From Climacteris rufus (Eukaryota > Chordata > Aves > Passeriformes > Climacteridae): 64,000 nucleotides of DNA. Under the pieces are notes generated by a model, which saw nothing but the letters and a program-made list of their open reading frames with translations, had not been told where the DNA came from and ran no database searches. The position numbers and the translations under genes were made by a program. The stretch is from assembly GCA_013398175.1 (NCBI GenBank), contig VZRZ01001990.1, positions 614,782 to 678,781 on the forward strand, in the 5' to 3' direction. This document shows, in pieces, positions 14,901-29,900 of the stretch. Each line of letters starts with the position of its first letter. Within the stretch, counting starts at the first letter, position 1.

Positions 14901-17900
14901 GTTGCATTGAACTACTTCAACAATATTGAACACAAATATATTTTATTAATACAGCAAGCTGTTAGAAAAAAAGCAAACTGAACACTCACAAATGCATCAT
15001 TTTTAAGAGAACAAGAGCAGTAAGTTAGTCAGTCTCCATGCTGGCTCATTGCTTGTTATGTGCTAAACAGATTACATTGGCTATGCCAAAATTAGGAATG
15101 CAAGATGGTTTTACAGAATTATATCCACTATTTATATTGAATTGATGTATCCCAACTGCGGACTGGGATTTGACAGCCTAATTCTTTAATACTTTAATTT
15201 TATCAACTTTATCTTTAAATGGAAGAAATTGACTTAGACACAGCTGGGAAATTTTGGGGGTTTTAGTGATAAAAATTAGATTTTTTTTTAGTAAGGACAA
15301 AAAAAGCTGATGGTGTGCCAGCGCTGTCATAGTTTATATGCTACCAATGAGAATAAATAATAATTCAGGTTGCACAGTTTAAGGCTGATGAATACAGTAT
15401 TGGCAGAATGTTGCTTCAGCTGCCATATTAGCTTCTGAGATCAAAAAAGAAAGAAGAAAATAAAAAAGCTAAAAAAAAAAAATTATCAAACCCCTCAACC
15501 AAAACCAGAAAATATATGCCAAAATTTTGCCAATTAGCAATACATGCCAAACAGAACTAAAGGACAATCCAGGACATAACTGGTTTCAAAAAAATCTCTG
15601 AAAAGGTAAGAAGACCAAATAACAATCACTAAAATTGATTACTACATAAATAAACTCTTCTTCTGGGGCTTTAATTATCTTTTAAAAGATCCTTAATATG
15701 ACCCCTTCTTTAAAAAAAGCTGCTCAACAGTTACCTGATATATGACAACATCATTGTCTTAGATTTATGAAGAAAGACTCTGCTATATGCCATACTATAT
15801 TAAATATTTTACTAAAATCCAAAGTCTTACAACTTTAATATAGTTTTAAAAAACATTAAATGCACAATTTTATTTACATGCAAGTCCATTAAAAAGAACA
15901 ACCTCCAGAAGAAAATGGTCTTGAAATCAGCCTATTTAAAACACAGAAGATCACTACTTTATTGGAGGTGATGATGTGTTTTAAAAGGGCAAGTAACAGA
16001 TTCTTAGGAACTGACTGCAACTCTGTTACTGGCTACTGGAAATACTGAAAGATCTCCAGGAGTCTCTATTTTCTCCCCACCTATGTCTTCTCTGCAGAGG
16101 TGGTCTTTGAGTGTTTTTGTGGGGAGGTACCACTGAATTCATGACAATCGGGATGGATATCTGATATTCGTATCGTTCCAACATCTGAGCAATCTTCTCA
16201 CGAGTGACCCCATGCTTATTCCTCCTACAAAAATAAAAATTTAAATAAATTGTCTGGTATGTTTATACTTATAGATAACTGTATATATGTATATATAATT
16301 GCATGCTTACATTCTTTAAGAGAAAGCCTCTCAATTCTCAGTTTTTTCTTCTTGCTTCTCATATTTAAAGTTTTTTTTTATTACACTATATCCTTATTCT
16401 CTAGGTATTCAACTGTGTTAAGGTTTATTTTAACAACTCACAGCTCATATATTAAGTAACAGTAAACAATACAGTTGTTGTTCTTCATACAGAAATGTGA
16501 TGGTATTCCCTGCAGCTATTTTAACTATATAAACACTAAATTACCCTAGAAGGACTTTGCTGTCTATTTAATCATCAGATTTTACATGGTATAGTAGCTA
16601 ATGCGTAGAGGGATGAATAACAGCACAGACTACTCATTATGAAAGCAATGTTCAAACTAGCATAAAAAAACCCATGCAACTACATGGTCTCAGGGCTTAA
16701 TGACAGACTATTTTCTCATCAAGAAACCTGTCCATAGAAGAAGAAGCAATTTTAGTTCTGAACCAGAACAACATGCTCACAATACCTTTATCTATTAGCT
16801 CTAATTGACTCTTGCTGTAAATTTAGAAATTAACTGAAACACATTTAAGGAAGGAGGGGTCAAAAGCCCTGTCCTATTCTTGCAAGTGCTCAGTGACCCC
16901 CTACATGCAGCAAGAACTTGGGACTATTAAGAACCTGAGATGTTACACATTACATTAGAATGCATATATCTCCTTGGTATCTATGGAATAGGACCTTAAA
17001 ATCCGTATTAGCAGAGAATTTCAGTCTCTGTCAAAAAGAAAACCCCAAGCCTCATGCACAAACTGAATGTCAGAGAATTGCCAGAACTGTAACAGAACCG
17101 AATCTAGAAGAGACACAAAACAGAAACAAAATGTTTCAATAGCATAAACAAGCATTTATCATAACCCAGTATATTCTTATTGCCAAGAAACCTTGCCCAG
17201 GTTGAATCGTTTCCACATCAAACTAACAGGGAATATATTTCTGCACCTTTGTGCTTTCTGCCAGGGACAGAAGAGGCATGGGCCTTACCAACTTGCCCAG
17301 TTCTATAGAGGAGAAATCAATACTGGGAATGAAGGCACTATACTGGAAAGAGGATACTCCATACTTTACGTATTTTAAAATACTGATTTCCTCACCACCC
17401 AGCCCCCTCAGGACTTTGTGAACATTATTACAACAAAGAAGTATCAAGTTGATAAGGGTTCAAAGCATACTGCAGGCAGCACACTGGTTTCACATTCAGA
17501 ATGGAAGCAGAATTGGTAATCTCAGAACTATTCAAAATTACATTGGCTCCTTAAGGTGTATTTTATCAGCTTTCTTTCTGTGAAGAAAATGTTTAAGTAG
17601 AGCATTTCTCTCATAGAAACTCTTCCCTGAGACAACACCAGAAGTTGGAGTGATCATTGCATGTGACTCATTGTTTAAATGCTTCTAATTTCTACGTTGT
17701 GCTAAAGCAATTCTGGAGCAGCCACATGTTGAACTGACCAGTTAGTGAGTCTTAACAGCTTTGATTTTATTCACAAATATGAACAAGGTTAATGGCAGAG
17801 AAAAAGCCAAGCCTCTAGAAATATGTAGATTTTATATAGCACTTGACATTCCTAACAGACAAAAAAGGAGAAGAGGAAGTCTAAGTCCTTTTATGGCAAA

Positions 17901-20900
17901 TGGTGGAAGGAGAAAGTTATTCAGTATTTTCACTATCTTCGTACTCCCAGAAAAAGAATACAGCTCAGGTGCTCTGGACATAGAGTACACACTCATCCAC
18001 AATTGAATGGACTTGTGCATAATCAATTCATAAACGAGGAAGTACTTTTCCTTACAGGCAGGATAATAAAATCACCAACAGCAAAGTTGCATCAGGCATA
18101 GAAACTGATTTAAAAAAGGAAATCAATTTGCTGTATAGTTTCATTTAATACTGGGATCTCCGCTTCAGGCATCTTCACTCATTCTTTGGCCGCTTGGCTA
18201 TGCTGAGAGAGCATAAAGCCATTTACCCTGAACTAACACAGGCACAGCAGCAAAAGCTCCTAATAGATAGTTATACTTCAGAAGGCAGTTTTGCTTGGAG
18301 GAACACAGAATCTATTGATAAAAGCAAAGTTCTGTCTCTATTAGATGCTTCTATGCTACCTTCAGCAATTGTAACGTCAGCAAGCTTGCTGATGGTACAA
18401 AACTGTGAGGAGTCCTCTCCTGAAGCCGCTAAAGAACAAAAAGAAAACTTACATCACCACTCTTCTTAAACTCCCAGAAAATAAAGTTTTCAGACAATGG
18501 AGCTCTATTCAAATATTTAAAGCAACTAAAACTGCTAAAATATTTCTAGAGACATTCTAAAAACTGGCAACAGCACTTCACAGTTCAAGGGCTTTCTTTT
18601 GGGAAAGATATCAACTTTCTCCTACAATTAATGACTGAACAATAAAATTCAACAGTAACAACACTTCACATGAGTTTATCCTGTTGCCTGTTAAGACCTT
18701 GTGGAAACATGAATTTTCCTGGAAAACAAGTCTGTCTCACATAATGGAAATCCTGTGCTGAGTATCTTAGAAATGTCTGATTACCAAACTTCCTAACCTG
18801 GCTGTGCTGCACCTCAAACTAGAAGAATTTACCAGAATTCGTTCTACAGAAAAGGACTCCATCTCCAGAAACAAGTGAGTGGTAGCTTAGGAGCAAAAGG
18901 TGAAAACTTTTGAAAACTTATAAACACAATAAAGCCCAAGTCAGTAACGCAAGCACTACACATACACACGTTGTGCGCTGTAGGGGCTGCTTTACAAAGC
19001 TGAAACGATTGTAAGCAAAGTCAGCTGGATGCATATAAAAGAACAATCGGTGAGAGAACGCCATTATCAACTGTAAAAATCATACATTTCAAACAAAGAA
19101 ATATCCCTACGCTGGTTTGATACCTCAAGGATTCCTAAAGCAGATACATCTGAGACAAAAAGGACATGAACCAGGAAGAATAAGCAGCTTCCCAAGCACT
19201 GGCATAACCAACAAGTTCAATGACCTTTGTTCAACAATACTCTAAGTCAGGTCCTCTGAAGACTGGGGACAATTTCACAAAAACTTCCAACAGAATAATA
19301 TAAAATAGGAGCTTTCTTTTTAACCTTTCCTGATTAGTAATAAACTGTTGTCCTTTAACACCTGTAAATGTAGACAAACCAAAGTACTACACTGCTGCAC
19401 TCCTTGCAAAATGCAGAATTGTTTTGGTCTTCTATTTCTTGCCATCAGAATTCTGTAGCAACAAATTTATCAGCACAATTATTCATTATAATAGCAGCAA
19501 TTCTTACAAGGGTTAATCATTTCCCTACAAATGCCAAATAAAATTTTAATATTGACTTTTTGGGCCAACAAGATGGAGCTGGTATTTATCTGTCTGCTTG
19601 TTTAGCCATAAAACTTCCATTTAAAGGTATATCTCAAAATGCCTATTTAAATAAAATACATTTCGTATTACTAGTAGAGTACTTAAGAAGATATTTTGAA
19701 TAAAATATAACTTACTGCATACATATTTATGTGTGCATATTTATATGTCTATCCATCTCTATGTACAAGTACCATGATTTCTGTGAGAGAAACCTTACTT
19801 TTCTAATTCTTCAGGATCAAACTTCCACCAAGTATCTGGCTCATGGAATTCCACTCTGTATCCTTTTTCTAGAGCCTGGAGTAAGCAAAGAAATGTTCAT
19901 TATTACATAAAGTATAAGACAAAAATACTAGACAGGTATAATGAATAGATGCAGCTTACTCTGCTGTGGTAGCAAGCTGAATTTCCCCCAGGCTGTCTTA
20001 GCTTTCATTCCAGGCTTAGCAAATTAAATCAAGTCAATTCTTAAAGTGATCTAAACCATTGCCACACCAGTTACTAATCATTACCAATAAGCACTCTCTC
20101 TCTAACTTGAGTAAGGAAAATGTTTCTAGACAAAACACAGCCACTTATCAGATGTGTGGGTAAGTTTGAAAAATTGTAACACGTGACAATCACACAACAA
20201 AACTCACCACTTCCACATATGGCTTCATTTCCCAGGCTTGAGTATTGGTGTTGTCTATTATAACTGGAGATTTTCCCTGCTCCATTGCTTGCCTTGCTGC
20301 AATGAAAAATAGTGCAAGTTATAAACCACTATGTAACTCAAACCACTCCAGATGGGTTTTTTTCCACTCATCTACTCTGACTGAAACACACTGTTCTAGA
20401 AGGAATAAAAGGTACAGACAGGAATGAAAAGAAGTAGAAGCAAGAACCTGATGGATAGGATGCCATCCAGAGGGATTGGAACAAGCTCCAGAAGTGGGTC
20501 CATGGGAATATGATGTGATTTAACAAGACTAAGTACAAGTGCTGCAACTGGATTGGGGCAACCCCCAGAATCAACACAGGCTGGGGGATGAACAGCCTGA
20601 GAGCAGCCAGGCTGAGGAGGACTTGGGATTGCTGGTGGATGAGAGCTGGACATGAGCCAGCAATGTGCACTCACAGTCCAGAAAGCCAATTGCATCCTGG
20701 GCTGCATCCAAAGCAGCGTGGGGGCAGCAGGGCCAAGGAGGGGATTCTGCCCCTCTGCTCCGCTCTGGCGAGAGCCCACCTGGAGTGCTGCATCTGCCTC
20801 TGGGGTGCCCAGCACAAGAAGGACATCGACCTGCTGGAGTGAGTCCAGAGGGGGACCACAAAGATGGGCAGAGGGAGGGAACACCTCTCATATGAGGAAA

Positions 20901-23900
20901 GGCTGAGAGAATTGGGATTGTTCAGCCTGGAAAAGAGAAGGCTTCAGGGTGACCTAATTGTGACCTTCCAGTACCTGAAGGGAGCCAACAAGAAAGATGG
21001 AAAGAGACTTTTTACAAGAGCACGCAGTGACAGGACGGGGGGGAATGGCTTCAAACTGAGAAAGAGTACGTTTGGATTAGGTATGAGGAAAAAAAATTAT
21101 TTACTATGAGTGCCTCACTGAAACAGTTGCAGAGAGAAGTTGTGAATAACCCATCCCTGGAAGGGTTTAAGGCCAGGTTGGATGTGGCTCTGAGCAACCT
21201 GGTCTAGTGAAAGGTGTCCTTGTCTATGGCAGGGGCATTGAAATGAGAAGATTTTTAAGATCTTTCCAACTCAGGCCATTCTATGGTTCTGTGATCTGTC
21301 AAGTCAACCATGTTAAAAACATTATCAAAGTTTCAGCAGAAGTGAACTGAATAGGAGAAACTTCACAAAACCACAGAAGTGAACTTAACGGGCCTAAACC
21401 CCTGTAAAACTAAGACTAATTTCACAATTAAAGTTGCAGTGACAAATTATTTCCAGTACTTTCTAATATTTGTGCACTTGACTTTGCAATGATCCTATTA
21501 GATATGTATGTATTTTAGTATCAAGTGTCTGTATTTCACTGTCTTGTAAGCATTTGAGAGTTTGAAAGTCTGTTCACCTAAAATAAATTATTTTTTCCCC
21601 AACAGGTCTCACCTGTAACTATTTTTTTCTCATACTTACTATATTACAGATTCACTCTATCCCCCAAAATGGGGGGAGGATAATTTTAACATCATAATTT
21701 TCTCATTTGTGAGCAAAGTACATTTTTGTCTTCTCCATAATTCTGACATGAGAATTACAAAGCTCTAGCCAAATATGTAATAATATTAATACAAGCAACT
21801 ATACAAATACCTTATGCAGCTGATATTATCTATATGAAGCTTCAACTTAGACCTACTCATCAGACAAGAATCCCAATTATCATGATCACCATTTCCCCTG
21901 AAGTCAACATTTTATGTATTTCAAGGATCCACACACCAATGAAACCAAGAGTTTTTGAAGTACTTCAAGCCAGCGAGCTCTATTGAGTCAAAGCAGGAGA
22001 CAGAACTGAGTACAACATCAACCCAAAGCTGCTCTGGCAAACGTTTCACAGAGTTCCATAAAGGAGGACGCAGCTACTCTTGTTCTTGTTATCAAAATCA
22101 CTGGGTAACTACTCAACTAACTCAACTACTGTTGCAGCTACCAAAAACACTGTAACTTAAGTGATACAGAACTAGAGAGATCTAAGATCCAGTCAGAGGC
22201 AGCCAGAAGCCACTGTTAAGTGAGAGTTGTTTGGTGGTCTTGTAACTGTGAAGCGTTGAACCCTCTCAACCATAAACTACCTCATCAGCTTTCCTGCTCC
22301 TTTGGCTCCTACTGGGAACTTCCTTCAAAGGATTTATCATTGCTGCACTCCAATCCTAAAAGAGCTCTTTCAACTGATACCTAATGATTGCTCTCAAAAA
22401 TTCCTTTACTGTTCATACAGAAATGTTCCCTGATGTATCAAATTTTGCATTAAGGTGAGAAGAGGAGAAAACGGGAGAAGACTTTTTTCCTTGTCCCTCT
22501 GTGTCTTTTGATGAAAAGAAGCAGTCCTCTAGACAGGGAAGAAGCTTCTGCTTGAGCCATTGCAGCACAGAGTAATCTGCATGGACTGGCAATTGAGTTG
22601 TTCTGTTTGTCTACTCCTTGGAGCAGACCAAACAGACAATGAGATTCTTAGAAAATTCACTACAGAAAGAGCAAGAATCTGTCTATGATCCTTCTCGCCC
22701 CTGGTATCTACTACTTTACCAGTAAAGCTGAACCTTTGGACATGGCTAGATATTAAGAAATAAGACTTATTAAAGCTGTTAATCCACAAGTGAAATAAAA
22801 TCTTCCTTAGGAAAACTTCCATCAATTTTGGGTGAAACTCAGATCAGTAAAGATGATGGAAAAACCCAGAATCCTGAGTTCTTCACAGCTGCTGGTATGA
22901 CACCTGCTGTTGCCAGCATTAAAAATACCTAGTTCTTTTCATAGAGACTCAACACTCATACATGTTCTACGCTTCTATTTTCTCAATATAACACAGCTTA
23001 ATAGGATTCCTCTTATTCATTCCAACCTCTCTTCTTGTTCCACTCATGAGCATCACCAAGCTGAGCAGCATTATAGGTATATCCATCTTGCTGACGAAAA
23101 TAATCATCCGTGCTCAACACAGTGCCATCACAACTTTCACCAAGCAGAGTCCTGTTAAACAAAGGAAAACACAAAAATATATTAACTTCTCATTTTCAGA
23201 TACATAAACACATAAAAAAAGAATACAGCTAAAATAAATTGAACTGTGACCTATTACTGAACTTCTTGCAAACTTCAAAAAGACATAAAAAGTACACCCA
23301 TATTATTATTAATAATTCTAATCCAAATTAAAGCAATATATTTATCCCCTCTCTACTATTTCTGTATTTGTTGTTTCTTCTCCATTCCCAAGAGATGTTT
23401 GTATCCATCCAATTTTATGGCTATCCTGCAGTAAGTTCCAAGTACCTCATAATAATCGAATATATTTACTAACATTTTCCATCTCAATTCTCACTTGGAA
23501 ATATGTTAGAAAGCAATCTGATCATGAGAACTTCCCATTCTGCCAAATGTAAACTTCATTTCAGAAAATCCTTGGAAACTGGTGTTTAAAGGAAAACTTT
23601 ATATAACTGACACAACAGTACAATTCTGTTTGAAGTCCAGTCTACAGACTTAGTGTAGACTGGAGTTTAAACTTCCTTGACTATTTTTATTTCTAGAGCA
23701 TATTTAAATCTGACAATAGAAAACAGCCAGTTAGTGCCACAGAGCATTTAGAGCCCACTGCAACACTCAGGTATCACTGTCCTATGGAAATTTAGGCAAC
23801 TATTCAGCTCAGAAATAGGCAACATATCCACAGGCTACAAAAACCAAACTGCACCAAGCAGTATGTGGGATTGCACTACTGCTGAGGTGGCAGAATAAAA

Positions 23901-26900
23901 AAGAACTGGCCAGATCCCAAATAACTTAGAATTAACATATCCTTCTTCCCCTAAGTTATCAAGCTTTCCTATATATATCTGCACAAAAGCTACTCAAGTG
24001 TAATTCTTACACAAGAAATTTGCTGTTTTGCCACCTGTCACCAACAATAGACCTGTTATGGATCACAGTTTAATGACTGGGACACTGTATTACATATTAG
24101 CTTACATTCCTACAGGTTTATTGTCCCACAGTCATGTTGTTGATAATTTTTGCTTTTAAGACAGAGATATGTACAACAAAGTTCATATTCCTGAGGAGCA
24201 GAAGAAACTACTAATGGCACAATGTGAAGCAATATGATCAAAGATGCATACGAACTGTTCTTTCCTCCTTGCTCCTTTTCCCTTTTACAGAGTATTAAGG
24301 TTACTTCAGGACTAACAGCAATGCTATTTGAGAAAGCAGAGCATGATACACTGAAAGTGCAGACACTTTTTTTGAACATTGATAAATAATTCTTTTTGTT
24401 AGAGCCTAGACCCTTTAATAGAAAGCGTATTACACTGGTTTAGAAGAGCGCAGAAGGATTCATCACCTATTTTTGTTCTAAGCAGATCAAATGGCACCAG
24501 TAAATCATACACCACAAACAGCAGCAATTTTTTTACATTTCTTCCTCTCTTGTACAAAACATTTAACAAGAATTTATATTAAGTTACTTGGCTGCGATTT
24601 CCCACATGACCAAATTTTCTTATTTACAGTATGCTACACTTGCCAATTAATCCTGCCAGAAAAATTAGATCCATCTTCCACACTCACTTTTTGCATGCTG
24701 AATGTATATACACATATCTTATAGAACCATCTGCCTTAATAAAAAAAGGTAGCAAATAATAGCTGTGATTCTTCAACTAGCTGACTAGATGGACACAACC
24801 CTACAGTTCCTAGGGAATACATGAATTTACAAATCAACACTAACAGGACATTAATTTTCATTTTTATTTCTAAGAACTGACTCTGTGATTTCATGTTCTG
24901 GAGAACGATTCACTTACTCAAATTCTTTTGTTGTATCTTCCAACCATCATTAGTAGCAATAAAAAAAATACAATAACAAGGGTTCAGAAATCTTGCAAAC
25001 CCATCAACAAAGTTTACTCTTGAAATAGTTTGTTAGTATACGTTGAAGTTCAGAATACACCACAATTATTAATGAACCAATATAACTGAAATAACAGATT
25101 TAATATAGTAAATTTTATTTTCAATAATCCCAAAGCCAGAGAATTTGAGAAGGTAAACTGGTTACCCAAGAGGCCAGAGTAACAGAGCCCTTACCCCATA
25201 CACAACACACAAGCTATCACAAGTAATGAGTCTGTGAACTGAAACTTCAGTTACTGCAGTAATGATTGTAACCTCTTTCTAAATTATGAAATTAAATCAT
25301 AAAACATACCATTTTAAAAGCCTGACAATTGCCTCTTTCAGAATTCATAGCACTTGAACTTTTAAAATTCAAATCATAAACCTATTTGTTGACATCATAT
25401 GGAGTAAAGCACACAACTCTAACATGTTTGGAAGTAAAATTTATCCCAGCCTCATGAACTAGGAAACAGAAAAAATAAAGAGCATATCTATACGAAGAAA
25501 GCAACATTACTATATAAACCCATAAAGAAATGACATTCCACTTTTGAGAAATGAAGAAAGAAATTAAGATAAATGTATTTCTAATGAGAGAGTCAAATTA
25601 CAGATTAGTCAGGATCAGTATGTGCACATGCTTGAAATGAATAGCATGTCATCCAACTGCTGTAATCCAGCTTTTTCACCCTAAACCTTCCCTCCAAGTA
25701 AACATCCACCTTTTAACACAGCAGGACATTGAAATTGAAACAGCTCACCTACTTTTCCCAGACATGCTATCTGATCTAAGAGAAGCTATCAGCCTGACTA
25801 CAAAACTCACATTGAAACCAAAGTGCTCATTTTAACTACTCAGCAAACCAAAACACACTTTTTTCCAGTGCACGTGTGCATGCACACACACACACAAATC
25901 CTTTTTCTACACAACCAAAATGGTCCACAAACCTGTATCCTGGTTAGCCTACTTTGATAAAAGATTTTACAATGAAGAAGATATCTCAGAATGTAATAAT
26001 TCACCTATTTAAAATAGCTAGCATATCACGTATCAGGAAAAAAGTAGGCAATAATGCAATATAGTTTCAAAATCTGTAGCATTACTGAACTACGTAAATG
26101 CTACTTTAAAAGCATTCCTTGTAACACTGTTGAAATAAATATATAATTAGAAACAACAGCACACTACTGTTTCTCCATTCAACTACAAACACTAACTCTA
26201 ACTCTTCCTTTCAGAGATCCTTGCTCTCAGGAAGAATGATCCCAGATAAAGACAACTGTCTTTACATACTACTGGATTCAATTAAAAATGTGCTTCTTAA
26301 ATGACACCAATATTTGTTCTTTCAATCTCATTAAGCTCCCTTTTATTCAAATTAATGCTTAGGTGTTTACAGAGGAATGGCAAATTGCAACTGCTGCCAA
26401 CTTCAGCAGCAAAATATTCTAAAAATACAGGTCTCTTCCCCTGTAACTTTTCCCAGCACTGTAAGATCACATTATCATATACTTCTAACTGTAGCAGACT
26501 TTTGTTACTTGAGCTAAAGGTGTCACCACTGGGTATCTGTCTGATCAAACTGTTTTCAAACATTTTTAACTAAATGGTCAATCTCTTCCAAAATCAAGGA
26601 AAACACAAAGCATTTTTATCATGTTTTGTTACTACAAGCATTTCTCGGAAAAGCTTTGGATTGAGGAAGTGAAATCTCACAAAGTATATTAATTTGTGTG
26701 CAAACCTTTTGTAAACCTGCCCAAGGTATACAACTTGAAAATGTCACGTGCACAGAAAATAGTAGTGAACAGTACTCACTTTTGTATAAAGCAGAAAAGA
26801 AAATGCAAAGATTCTCACTGCAGTAAAACCAGTCCTGAACAGAGCAATCTGGCAGTGGCAGGAAGCTGATTCAGAACCAATACTGCATTGCAGGAACACA

Positions 26901-29900
26901 CTTCCCCCAACACAAGAATGACAACAGAAGGAACAAAACTGGCTTAAAATGAAGGACATGGGAAGTATAGTGGTATAAACACTGGAACAAGCAATTTGGT
27001 ACTGGCAGCAGAGCTAGGAAATAGGGACAAGGCAAAGAGTGAAGCAGAGGGAAGACATTGTTATAATAAAGTTGGGAGTGAGATAACACCACTGACTGAA
27101 ATAGGGAGAAAATGAATCTGGGAAGAAAGCAGATGGAGAAGGAACCAAGGAATCAGCTTAGAATTTAGAAGCAGATATTGAGCCAGTAAGCACAGACCAA
27201 AAGCCAAGGTTGGATATAAAGAGGAAAACAAAACTGGAAATAGATGGTTAAGAAATGGGAATTCAAATGAGCCTCAGGGTGCTAGGACTGTTTAGGGCAG
27301 GTGGACACAGGAAATAAACCACTGAGATGAGGGGAGCTCCCCAGTGACCCAGAAATCACTGATGTTATGCTCATATTTAAGGCAGGTAAAGACAAATACT
27401 CAAATAACTAATGGCTGGCTCAACCTCACCTAACCTCTGTTCTGGAAAGACAGTGGAGTGCATCCTCTCGGCATCCATTTCCAAATATGTTAAGGAAATT
27501 AAGGCAATCAGGAAGAATGAATGTGGGTTTTGCAACATGCAAATTATTCTTTACTGACCAGAATGCACTCTCTGATGAAACAACTGCCTTTGTCAGTGAG
27601 GACAGAGTGATGAGTGAAGCACACTCAGATACCATCAAAGCTTCCAACATCACCTCCCAGCCAGTGCCAAGCAGAGTACAGCAAAGGATGGTAGGGGGAC
27701 CAACTTTTTTCAGTATCTTCATCATTAACCTGGCAGATGAGGCAGAGAACTTGCAGATGACACCAAATTATCAGTGATGCTTAACTTACTGAACAGCAAG
27801 GTTTCTGTCCAGAAGGCCACTGAGAAACCTGAGAACTCGGCTAAGCCAAACATCCCAAAACTCAACGAGGAAAGAGTAAAGTTCTGCAACTGATGCAAAA
27901 GGAACCTAAGACTCATCACAGGTGGGAAAGGTTGAGCAGCTCTCTGGAAAAGAATCTGAGGATTACAGTGGACATCAAACAAGATGAGTGAATGGTGTAC
28001 TCTCATCAAAGGAGGAGCAAATCCCAATCTGGGCTTTAGCAAAGAGAGTGTGGCCAGTAGATCCCCTGAGAAGGTATCACCCACACCCTACGTGGCTTGT
28101 GTGAGGTCAGTTCTGAAATGCTGTGTCCAGTGGGGGCCTTCCCAGTTCCAAAGACATGCTGAAAAACATGACAGGGCTGAACAGATGACTACCAGGAGGG
28201 TTAAGAGCATAAAGGGAGAGCAGCTGGGCTGGTTTAGTGTGGCAGTGGAGATAGCAAAAGACCTGATAGCCTATATGGTATCAGACTATTGCAGTGAATA
28301 AACCTATCCCTTTCCAGAAGGGAGGCTGCAAAGAAGATGAGCCAGACTCATCCATACAACTGCCCACGTTAGTACCCAGGACACGTGAATTACGGCACGG
28401 GAACTTCAGGCTGGGGATTCGGAAGAACTTCCTTCCTTAGGGGGGCTGTAGTGCACTTGAAAACTTTGGCAAGACCATGGAATCTCTGTGGGTTTTTTAA
28501 GATGAGGCCTGACAAAGACACACCTGACCTGACCCATTGATGGTGTCAAACCTGTTCCAAGCAGAACAATGGCCAAGTTCACCTCCACTAGTCCCTTCCA
28601 AGAAACATGCCCGTGACTCCAACTGCTTTGTTGGAATGTCAAAACACAAAGTTCAGTGAAAGATTCAGGACAGACATAGGTCAAGTTTGCAGGCAGGAAG
28701 AAAAGTGTCTGTACTTAAACATCCTTACTCTACACAAAACACAAACAGAAAATTCAGATTCTAAGGTCTCCCTACTGGCTCTGCTGTCATTTCATACTTG
28801 GGAAACCCACTTGCAAGATACACCTCCTTCCCCTCTAGTGCTGATCCACACAAATTATGTCATTTTCTGCTCTTCCTTCCCAGCTGTTTCACTGGCACAA
28901 ATGGTAGAGGTTTGTCTGCCACACCTGCAACGCTACCTGTGGGTACTGACATGACATCAGATGATCATGAACATCACTGCTGCCCTAGTCTACACTGCAG
29001 AATTCTATGATGTTACCTAGAAGAACATGTTCAACTTCATTATGACTTAATTAATAATACATGTATTTTCCCCATAGGCAGACATTAATTCTGGGATTTT
29101 TTTTCCCCCAAGGTATCAAAGACTTTGAGACATGATCTCATGGGAATTAACAATTGCAACCAAGCAACTGAACATATGAAAGTGCATGTAACTGAATACA
29201 CTGAAAAACAAGTCCCATGTAGTTCAAATTCTGCACCCACTTTTGGTAACTATTCTTAACCTTGATCTCATACCCACTTTCCCATCTGCTAAATAAAATT
29301 AGTAACTGATCTCACTAATGAGAGATGAAAAAAAAAGCACAAATATGTGTTCATAAAAACCTGAAGATATTTAGAATTTTGCAGATAATATGAGTCATAT
29401 ATTCAGAAAAAGATACAGAGACATATCAGCACACCAAACAAGGAAAACCAAGTACTTGGTATCTTCACATTACGTATTATCTGATCCCTGCACTGAATGA
29501 GGCAGTATTTTTTCCACATGATTACTTTTTAGATTTTTTATGTTGCTTTCATATATTAAAGGAATTATTGAAATACTATCACATGGGCACATGCAGCTTC
29601 AAAAACACAGCTTAGCAAAATACAGCTTAGCAAAATACAGCAATCAGTAACTATAAAATATTATAGCTAAAACTACTAAAACATGTAAAAAAGATACCTA
29701 TTAGAGATTTCTAGCTATGATAGGGAGATCAGTGTCTCCTAAATATCAGGGAAGACTCCACAAATGGAATGTTACTCCTTTATATGAAAAGCAAACATGA
29801 ACACAATCACCCTGTGTATCTCACAAACTCCTGGCATACAACAGATCATAATTACAGAAGACATCCCATCTGTGATGCAGTTCCTGGAAGAAAATCAATT

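Larger units (their letters stand above)
2990..16025 (-). other. N4BP2L2 long-form intron (13 kb) with repeats
   Basis: Between the internal donor at 16080 and the acceptor at 2990. Mostly unique AT-rich DNA. It contains a CR1 tail at about 6626-6835, a small CR1 piece at about 10428-10485, a solo LTR at 12549-13101 and a short (AAAT)n run at 8802-8819. I found no conserved extra exon in it. Confidence 0.7.

Noticed and set aside
20396..21109. Cluster of overlapping open frames on both strands
   Set aside because: They fall inside a degenerate CR1 element.
27426..28301. Open frames of 90-120 codons
   Set aside because: Fragments of a broken CR1 ORF2 and its antisense.
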